From positions 1-6,891 of the forward strand of contig DGSJ01000002.1 in assembly GCA_002393905.1 (NCBI GenBank): a DNA stretch of 6,891 nt, given 5' to 3'. Source of the DNA: Caryophanales bacterium UBA4365. Lineage in GTDB: Bacteria > Bacillota_I > Bacilli_A > RFN20 > CAG-826. Of the stretch, positions 1-5,183 are shown piece after piece. The notes beneath the pieces were generated by a model, which saw nothing but the letters and a program-made list of their open reading frames with translations, searched no databases and was not told the origin of the DNA. The translations under genes were made by a program, and so were the position numbers. Position 1 is the stretch's first letter. Each line of letters opens with the position of its first letter.

Positions 1-269
1 TTGTCATCAGTGAATGCACGATAATAAACTTGTCTAACTGCATTTAAATTGCTATCAAAGGTGATTAGACCAGTCTTGTTATCTAATCGAACATCATCCG
101 GCACCTTTGATAGGAATTCATATGTCACTTCAACATCTTGCTCTATCGTGACTTTATCTCCGCTTTGAATGGAGTATTCTGATTGAGCAAAAGAAAGTTG
201 ATCAGTTGATTTTGAACAGCCGATTAAAAGAGGGAGAGCTAGTAAAGGAACAAGAAAGATCTTTTTCAT
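1..269 (-). CDS. Lipoprotein of unknown function, 3' part missing
   Basis: The reading frame opens at ATG 269-267 and runs off the left edge with about 89 codons visible. Residues 1-18 (MKKIFLVPLLALPLLIGC) are a lipoprotein signal peptide with lipobox LIGC, so the mature protein should be anchored by Cys18 on the outer face of the membrane. The following 70 residues contain the stretch VPDDVRLDNKTGLITFD, which resembles the 'LPxGLxLdxxTGxItG' turn of He_PIG or cadherin-like Ig domains; this is a weak resemblance only. The ATG overlaps the TAA of the upstream permease (TAATG), with AAAGGA 2 nt before it and AGGAGG 12 nt before it, so it is the fourth gene of the leftward operon and probably translationally coupled. 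Its position suggests a surface role in glycan binding or hydrolysis, but no catalytic domain is visible in the part present. The function is not recognised. Confidence 0.85.
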   Translation of the reverse strand, partial: MKKIFLVPLLALPLLIGCSKSTDQLSFAQSEYSIQSGDKVTIEQDVEVTYEFLSKVPDDVRLDNKTGLITFDSNLNAVRQVYYRAFTDD

Positions 270-1159
270 TATCCTTTAAGGCCTCCTGCATTGGTTGATT
301 CAATAATCTTCTTTTGGAAGCATAAGTAGAGAATTAAGACAGGAATAATCGCGACAAGCATTGAGGCAAACATCATTGGATAGTTTCCTTTTGTTGCGGT
401 TTGGATTTGATTTAAACCAACAGCAAGGGTGGTGTGACCACGTGGAAGGAATAAATATGGAGTGGAATAATCGTTCCATAACGCCAAAGCTTGTAAAACT
501 GAACAAGCAATAATTGAGCCTCTTGCTTGAGGTAGAATTACCTTAAAGAATGTTTTGAATCTTCCTGCTCCATCAATAGATGCAGCCTCAATATATGAAT
601 CAGAAATTGAAACAAATGAAGAATATAACAAGATGAAGTTAAAGCCAAAGCATCCAGAGTATAAGAAGAGTACACCCATAAATCCGTTATCGCCTTTCAG
701 GTTAAACGCATCCATCATTTGGACTTGAGCGGGAAGAGTACCAACAATCGGCACAATCATTGTAAAGATCGCAACGGCATAAATAATCTTTCTTCCAGGG
801 AATTTGAACTTAGCTAAACAATAAGCTGCAATCGTCGATAAGAAAACATTTATAAATGTTCCAAGCGTAGTAATGAGCAAACTCATTAAAAACATGTTCC
901 CAATGGTTTGCCCATCGATCTTAGTTTTAATAACCTCGGAGAAGTTCTTTCCGTAGAACTCAGATGGTAAACCAAAGATATCTTTAATAAAGTCTTTACT
1001 TGGACGGAATGATTGAACAATCATCCACAAGAACGGGAAGAGTAATGTGACCGCGTAAATAACAAAGACGATGAAAACAATCCACTTGCCAACGTGGTAT
1101 CCAACATCTTTCTTCTTTTGTCTGGTAACACCAAGATATTGATTACTTAAGTCTTCCAT
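269..1159 (-). CDS. Sugar ABC transporter permease, MalG type (CUT1)
   Basis: Inner half of a carbohydrate ABC importer channel, about 296 aa and normal for the family. About six hydrophobic segments are visible, at roughly 26-47, 90-114, 125-143, 160-181, 214-228 and 262-282. The cytoplasmic EAA loop that docks on the ATPase is clear: EAASIDGAGRFKTFFKVILP beginning near residue 191. The C-terminus FQKKIIESTNAGGLKG matches the MalG-family ending (Q..I..G...G.KG). I chose ATG 1159-1157. The frame could be extended four codons to a TTG at 1171, but the only Shine-Dalgarno-like site (AGGGGG, 1172-1177) directly abuts that TTG, whereas it lies 12 nt before the ATG. The ATG start also gives an N-terminus MEDLSN identical to that of the partner permease. 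It begins 1 nt after the stop of the MalF-type gene. Substrate, probably beta-gluco-oligosaccharides, is inferred from the neighbours. Confidence 0.93.
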   Translation of the reverse strand: MEDLSNQYLGVTRQKKKDVGYHVGKWIVFIVFVIYAVTLLFPFLWMIVQSFRPSKDFIKDIFGLPSEFYGKNFSEVIKTKIDGQTIGNMFLMSLLITTLGTFINVFLSTIAAYCLAKFKFPGRKIIYAVAIFTMIVPIVGTLPAQVQMMDAFNLKGDNGFMGVLFLYSGCFGFNFILLYSSFVSISDSYIEAASIDGAGRFKTFFKVILPQARGSIIACSVLQALALWNDYSTPYLFLPRGHTTLAVGLNQIQTATKGNYPMMFASMLVAIIPVLILYLCFQKKIIESTNAGGLKG

Positions 1160-1160
1160 A

Positions 1161-2159
1161 TTAATAATCAACCCCCTGATATTTCTTTGATAAGAATTTA
1201 CGAGTTAGCAAAATCACTGGTGCCCAAATAAGAGACATGAGCAAACCAAATGCTGCAGCAGATTCATATTTTGAAGTTGTTCCGCTATGCGCAGCTAAGA
1301 AGATTTCTTCTGAAATCGTATAAGCGCTTGGATAGTTTTCACCAACAAGTAACATTGGCTGTAGGTACAACGTTAGAACGTTTGTCATACCAAGAACAAT
1401 CAGTGTAACAACTGTTGGCCAAATGCACGGAATAACAACGTGGACAAATTCTTTAAAGTATCCAGCGTGATCAAGTTGAGCCGATTCAAATAATTCCTTG
1501 GGAATTCTTCCGATCGCTCCAGAAATTAAGATAACGTTATAACCTAAACCAGCCCAGATTAAATAGATAATCACGATGAGGATGGAATAAGGTGTTTTCG
1601 TGATAAATGATTCTGGGAATCCCAGCGATAAGAAGAAGTTATACATGTATCCATAATCACTATGGATTGTCATTCTGAACGCAAATGTTAATGCAACAAC
1701 TGGAATAATGTTTGGTAAGAAAAAGATTGCTCTAAAAATATGGGAACATGGCATCTTCTTGTGTAGGAAATATGCTGTTATCAAGGATAAAGGCAATGAA
1801 ATAAAGACAGTAATAATGCCAACTGCAAGCGAGTTAACTAAGACAACAGCGGTATCATTGATCCATGTTGTTCCATTGTTATGAGACGGGTTATTAAATA
1901 AGTTTTTAAAGAATTCGGCAAAGTTTTGGAATCCATATGTAACGTTTCCAGTAACAACATCAGTTGAACGGAAGGCGTTAAGTAAGGATTGAATGTTAAC
2001 AAACGACCAAATCAAAACAAATTGTAGAACCGGATATAAAAGCATTAGAGCAACGAAAATATAATCTCTAGCTTTCTTAGACAATTTAAAACGTTTTGAA
2101 CGATCCTTATAGGATTGAGCAGTGGTAACAGCAGTTTGAATGTTTGATAAGTCTTCCAT
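1161..2159 (-). CDS. Sugar ABC transporter permease, MalF type (CUT1)
   Basis: Partner channel subunit, 332 aa, with a charged cytoplasmic N-terminus (residues 1-32) and about six membrane segments near 33-55, 104-130, 142-163, 191-213, 246-268 and 300-318. The EAA loop is present at about 225-244 (ESAQLDHAGYFKEFVHVVIP), with Ser replacing the first Ala of the usual EAA. There is a short loop between the first two membrane helices rather than the large periplasmic P2 domain of enterobacterial MalF, as is usual for Gram-positive CUT1 proteins. The start at 2159 has AAGGTG (2165-2170) 5 nt upstream. That site lies across the last codons of the GH16 gene, whose stop is 2 nt before this ATG, so coupling is likely. 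With the MalG-type protein it forms the heterodimeric pore; the ATPase is not encoded in this window. Confidence 0.93.
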   Translation of the reverse strand: MEDLSNIQTAVTTAQSYKDRSKRFKLSKKARDYIFVALMLLYPVLQFVLIWSFVNIQSLLNAFRSTDVVTGNVTYGFQNFAEFFKNLFNNPSHNNGTTWINDTAVVLVNSLAVGIITVFISLPLSLITAYFLHKKMPCSHIFRAIFFLPNIIPVVALTFAFRMTIHSDYGYMYNFFLSLGFPESFITKTPYSILIVIIYLIWAGLGYNVILISGAIGRIPKELFESAQLDHAGYFKEFVHVVIPCIWPTVVTLIVLGMTNVLTLYLQPMLLVGENYPSAYTISEEIFLAAHSGTTSKYESAAAFGLLMSLIWAPVILLTRKFLSKKYQGVDY

Positions 2160-2161
2160 GT

Positions 2162-3586
2162 TTACACCTTATTCAAAACAAAATCATCAACAATAGTTGT
2201 TTGTGATTCACCTTGGTTGTTATAGACGTTAATAACAATTTTGTTTGTTCCTTTTGGAGCAGTAAATTCTTGTGTGTATTCCGTTAATGTCGTTGTTGTA
2301 ATTGGATAATCTTTTTGAGAGATGATTGTTTCTCCAGCATTAAGATACTCGATTGACATAATTGTATTAGAGGATGTTGATTGAGCTTTGTATTTGAGAC
2401 GATAAGTCATTCCTTCATAGATACTATCAATCTCAGACATTAGAAGCCCTCCATCTTTGATGACAGCTCCAACTGTGCCTAAAGAACCAACGCCTTTTTC
2501 TAGATAGCAAACTTCATTAACAGGTTTCGTTTCATCGTTTAATGTATCAAATATCCAACCATATCCTTTTTGGACATCTAAACGATCAAAGTATTCAAAA
2601 TCTCCATTGGAGAGTTTGTTAACAATCGGTAAGGTGACCGGAGTGGTTGGATATTCGTTATCGCGAGCAATTTCTGTTGTTACATCAGGCACATACGCAT
2701 CGTACGGTTGATTTTTAAAAGGAATATATGACACGTAATCGACGAGCATGTAGTCTGTTTCAAAATTTGCCGTACCAACAAATGACTCTGGGAACCAGTT
2801 TCCAATCCAAAGTCTTCCAGTCATTGTTGGACAGAACGTTTTACTTGATGAAATACGAGTGATTACTCCATCAATATAGTAGACAACACAGGTTGGATTA
2901 GTATACCAATCAAAACCAAACACATGGTACTCTCCATCGTTTAAATCAACGACTTTGTTGTTTGTTTTTTGGGCTAGGATTACATCTGTACTATCATAGA
3001 CTTTAGTCTTCGTCCAGTTCGTAAACAAGCAACATTTGAAAGTTGCTTTTTGAGATGTGTTTTTACCACCTGGCATTTCAATATCAATTTCGTGGTTTGG
3101 TGAATGATCTTCATCTTCAATGAATTTGTTTGCGTATGTCCATAATGCGGTACATGCACCAATTCGTGGAAGTGGTTTAAATTTTGCTTCATAGTGTCCT
3201 GGACCAACGGTGAAAGTAGAGATGATAACACCACCTGTATTTGATCCGTCTTTACGGTCTCCAATTCCATGGAGTTCTCCTTGGGAATAATGAAGTCCGT
3301 TGCCACGTAAAACAAGCACACCATCATCGGTGTACATGACATTATCTGGAAGAACGCCTCCATTATTTTTACCCCAAGCGGATTTACAAATGTACCAGGA
3401 TTTACGGTCTAATCCGTTAGCAAAGTCATCAAAGAAGGCGTTTTTATAATCGAGTTCAATGCCTTCAATATATGCGTGATTTCCACTTTCTTCGATTCCT
3501 AATGCTTGTTCTTTTGCTGCCGCACAAGAGGTTAAACAAAAGACTCCCAAACAGGAGATTAGGAATCGCTGAGACACCTTTAACAT
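2162..3586 (-). CDS. GH16-family beta-glucanase lipoprotein with C-terminal carbohydrate-binding-like domain
   Basis: 474 aa. Residues 1-21 are a lipoprotein signal peptide with lipobox LTSC (Cys21). Residues about 45-290 are a GH16 jelly-roll: the catalytic strand reads NHEIDIEMPG, giving nucleophile Glu166, assisting Asp168 and acid/base Glu170. Supporting family motifs are ALWTY (147-151), GHYEAKFK (130-137) and HVFGFDWYTNPTCVVYYIDG (221-240). The active site is of ExDxE form, lacking the extra residue (beta-bulge, ExDxxE) of typical laminarinases; that form is known from lichenases and xyloglucan-active members. Residues about 322-474 look like a CBM4/9-type jelly-roll (NGDFE at 327-331, Y..EFTAPKGT, VDDFVL). 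Expected role: surface endo-hydrolysis of a beta-glucan to feed the adjacent importer. Exact linkage specificity (beta-1,3, mixed-linkage or another) cannot be read from sequence alone. First gene of the leftward operon; no Shine-Dalgarno precedes the ATG (see the promoter entry). Confidence 0.9.
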   Translation of the reverse strand: MLKVSQRFLISCLGVFCLTSCAAAKEQALGIEESGNHAYIEGIELDYKNAFFDDFANGLDRKSWYICKSAWGKNNGGVLPDNVMYTDDGVLVLRGNGLHYSQGELHGIGDRKDGSNTGGVIISTFTVGPGHYEAKFKPLPRIGACTALWTYANKFIEDEDHSPNHEIDIEMPGGKNTSQKATFKCCLFTNWTKTKVYDSTDVILAQKTNNKVVDLNDGEYHVFGFDWYTNPTCVVYYIDGVITRISSSKTFCPTMTGRLWIGNWFPESFVGTANFETDYMLVDYVSYIPFKNQPYDAYVPDVTTEIARDNEYPTTPVTLPIVNKLSNGDFEYFDRLDVQKGYGWIFDTLNDETKPVNEVCYLEKGVGSLGTVGAVIKDGGLLMSEIDSIYEGMTYRLKYKAQSTSSNTIMSIEYLNAGETIISQKDYPITTTTLTEYTQEFTAPKGTNKIVINVYNNQGESQTTIVDDFVLNKV

Positions 3587-3592
3587 ATTTTA

Positions 3593-3621
3593 ATTGTAAT
3601 TCAAGAAACCTTTAATAACAA
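3593..3621 (-). promoter_or_regulatory. Candidate promoter of the leftward operon, predicted leaderless
   Basis: Read on the minus strand, TTGTTA (3616-3621) is followed by a 17-nt spacer and TACAAT (3593-3598), a good sigma-A-type match. Six nucleotides separate the -10 hexamer from the ATG at 3586, so the expected transcription start is at or within a base or two of the A of the start codon. This fits the absence of any Shine-Dalgarno sequence. Because the region is very AT-rich, a further upstream promoter cannot be excluded. Confidence 0.5.
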
Positions 3622-3665
3622 ATTATTTTAGATGATGAATAAATTAATGTAATTTTAATTAATAA

Positions 3666-3704
3666 TTGTAAAAACAACGTTATAAGGTATAATAAAAGTA
3701 TAAT
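3666..3704 (+). promoter_or_regulatory. Candidate promoter of the binding-protein operon, with two -10 boxes
   Basis: TTGTAA (3666-3671), a 16-nt spacer and a perfect TATAAT (3688-3693) make a strong sigma-A-type promoter. A second perfect TATAAT lies at 3699-3704 within an 11-bp-spaced direct repeat of GTATAATA (3687-3694 and 3698-3705); it has no good -35 box. The start codon at 3735 leaves a leader of roughly 25-35 nt with a normal ribosome binding site. Confidence 0.65.
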
Positions 3705-3723
3705 ATTTTCACTTTCTAAAAAA

Positions 3724-3728
3724 AGGGG
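3724..3728 (+). promoter_or_regulatory. Ribosome binding site of the sugar-binding lipoprotein gene
   Basis: AGGGG sits 6 nt before the ATG at 3735 and supports that start. It contrasts with the GH16 and phosphorylase genes, which show no comparable site. Confidence 0.75.
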
Positions 3729-3734
3729 ATAATT

Positions 3735-5174
3735 ATGAAAAAAATTCACTCAATTGTTGCTCTTCCAGCTCTCCTAGCTTTTTCTGTTGGAGTTCTAAGT
3801 GGTTGTAGTAAAAAGAATGATGTTAACTGTCTAAACATTGTTTGTTTGGATAAAGGTTATGGTCAGGAATGGATTCAAGAAGCAGTGAAAATCTGGAAGG
3901 CTCAAAACCCAGATAAAGATGTTGACCTAAATTTAACTGCTAGTGCCGATAGCACATTCGAAGGGAATATTCGTGAAAGCGACAACTATGACGATATTTA
4001 TATTTCCACTGGTTTAGGCTGGCGTGAAGTCGCCGAATATCTTCTTCCATTAGACGATTTAATTGAAGAAGAAGTTGACGGAGTAAAAATTAAAGATAAG
4101 GTTTCTGTTGAATATCGTAACTCTCTATATTTAACAAATCATAGCGGCGAACAACATGCTTATCGTCTTCCATGGACAGCAGGTGTTGGTGGTATTTTGT
4201 ACAACGAATATCTTTTTGATAAGTATGGCTGGTCTGTTCCAACAACATTTGATAAATTAAAAGATCTTTGTAAACAAATTATTGCTGAAAATAGACCTGT
4301 CCCAGGTAGTAAAAACAAGAAAGTGAAACCATTTATCTATACTGGTGATAACACCGACTACTTTGATTACGCTGTCTATACATGGTGGGCTCAATTAGCT
4401 GGTGTAGATGCCATAAACGAATTTAAACAATACACTAGAAACAGTAAAAATAACTTTAATGTGGCAAATGTTCCTGGTGTTGGCGAAACATATAGCAAAC
4501 TCAAAGATGCAACAGGTCTTTGGTACGAGTTATTCGGACACGATTCCGATTTAGGAGCTAATATCGCTGCAGCAAGTGATATGCAAGCGAATAACATTGA
4601 TGCTCAAACAAGATTTATGAATGGTGAAGGAGCAATGATGTTTAATGGCGAGTGGTGCTATAACGAAATCTTTAACTACGCAGGTGAACTTCCAGCCGAA
4701 TTCCAACTCCGTATGATGCCTACCCCACTAGCTAGAGGAGCTGATCCAGCAAACGCTGGATGCTCATACACCATTGGTGAAGACCAATTCGTTGTTATTC
4801 CAAAATCAACAATTAAACCGGATTTAGCAAAGTCCTTCTTAAAAGTCCTTGCTAGTGATGAAATGGTTAAAGTCTTCGCAAATAAAGCGCATGGTTTCTT
4901 AGGTTTTGATTTATCGACTGGTCCGTTCAATGTTGATGAATTCTCAGATCCGTTCGTGAAATCAATCATCGAATACAAGAATAATCACACTAAGAGATTC
5001 ACTGATTTTTCTAATAGTCCTCTTTATTTAAATAATAAAGTTGACTTCTGGACCCACAAACGTCCATTTATTGAATTAATTAACGGAACCGAAGACGTTA
5101 ATAAAGCGTTTGAAACAATTTGGAACAACGTTAACGGTAACTGGGATACTTGGTGTAATTCCGTCAATATTTAA
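3735..5174 (+). CDS. Sugar ABC transporter substrate-binding lipoprotein (family 1, CUT1)
   Basis: 479 aa. Residues 1-24 are a lipoprotein signal peptide with lipobox LSGC (Cys24), so the protein is tethered outside the membrane. The mature part has the two-lobe family 1 binding-protein pattern: an N-terminal strand and helix (LNIVCLDKGYGQEWIQEAVKIW, 33-54), the polar segment SDNYDDIYISTGLGW (82-96), the hinge segment RLPWTAGVGGILYNEYLFDKYG (144-165) and the conserved GEGAMMFNGEW (297-307). It is somewhat longer than the usual 410-450 aa. Many aromatic residues (for example the WW at 217-218 and W307) could stack on sugar rings; ligand is inferred to be beta-gluco-oligosaccharide from the neighbouring GH16 enzyme and phosphorylase. 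It is transcribed divergently from its own permeases, which allows its expression to be set separately and higher. It is followed after 9 nt by the phosphorylase gene. Confidence 0.93.
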   Translation: MKKIHSIVALPALLAFSVGVLSGCSKKNDVNCLNIVCLDKGYGQEWIQEAVKIWKAQNPDKDVDLNLTASADSTFEGNIRESDNYDDIYISTGLGWREVAEYLLPLDDLIEEEVDGVKIKDKVSVEYRNSLYLTNHSGEQHAYRLPWTAGVGGILYNEYLFDKYGWSVPTTFDKLKDLCKQIIAENRPVPGSKNKKVKPFIYTGDNTDYFDYAVYTWWAQLAGVDAINEFKQYTRNSKNNFNVANVPGVGETYSKLKDATGLWYELFGHDSDLGANIAAASDMQANNIDAQTRFMNGEGAMMFNGEWCYNEIFNYAGELPAEFQLRMMPTPLARGADPANAGCSYTIGEDQFVVIPKSTIKPDLAKSFLKVLASDEMVKVFANKAHGFLGFDLSTGPFNVDEFSDPFVKSIIEYKNNHTKRFTDFSNSPLYLNNKVDFWTHKRPFIELINGTEDVNKAFETIWNNVNGNWDTWCNSVNI

Positions 5175-5183
5175 TCAATTAAA

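Larger units (their letters stand above)
3587..3734. promoter_or_regulatory. Divergent intergenic control region
   Basis: These 148 bp of AT-rich DNA separate the two outward-facing operons and hold both candidate promoters. The 9-mer TAATTGTAA occurs at 3591-3599 (over the minus-strand -10) and at 3663-3671 (over the plus-strand -35), with a one-base-shorter form TAATGTAA at 3645-3652. A palindrome TTAATTAA lies at 3655-3662, and AACGTT, with the central CG seen in LacI-family operators, lies at 3676-3681 inside the plus-promoter spacer. Any of these could be a shared operator, but short AT-rich repeats also arise by chance. No terminator hairpin is evident, as expected between divergent genes. 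Confidence 0.5.

Noticed and set aside
300..506. Open frame of 68 codons inside the MalG-type permease gene
   Set aside because: It lies in another frame of a clearly coding region, has no ribosome binding site or recognisable domain, and its composition looks like a frame shadow.
1160..1171. TTG start for the MalG-type permease, adding MIIN
   Set aside because: The AGGGGG site abuts that TTG with no spacing, and the downstream ATG restores the MEDLSN start and a 1-nt gap to the upstream stop.
2980..3363. Open frame of 127 codons within the GH16 gene
   Set aside because: It overlaps the conserved catalytic region in a different frame on the same strand and has no protein-like features.
3667..3686. 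Catabolite-repression (cre) site in the intergenic region
   Set aside because: Around the central CG at 3678-3679 the flanking bases miss most fixed positions of the cre consensus.
4391..4978. Two antisense open frames (4391-4597 and 4676-4978) within the binding-protein gene
   Set aside because: They are mirror frames of a well-supported gene, with no promoter, ribosome binding site or recognisable motif.
5175..5183. Terminator between the binding-protein and phosphorylase genes
   Set aside because: The gap is only 9 nt with no hairpin, so the two genes are taken as one transcript.
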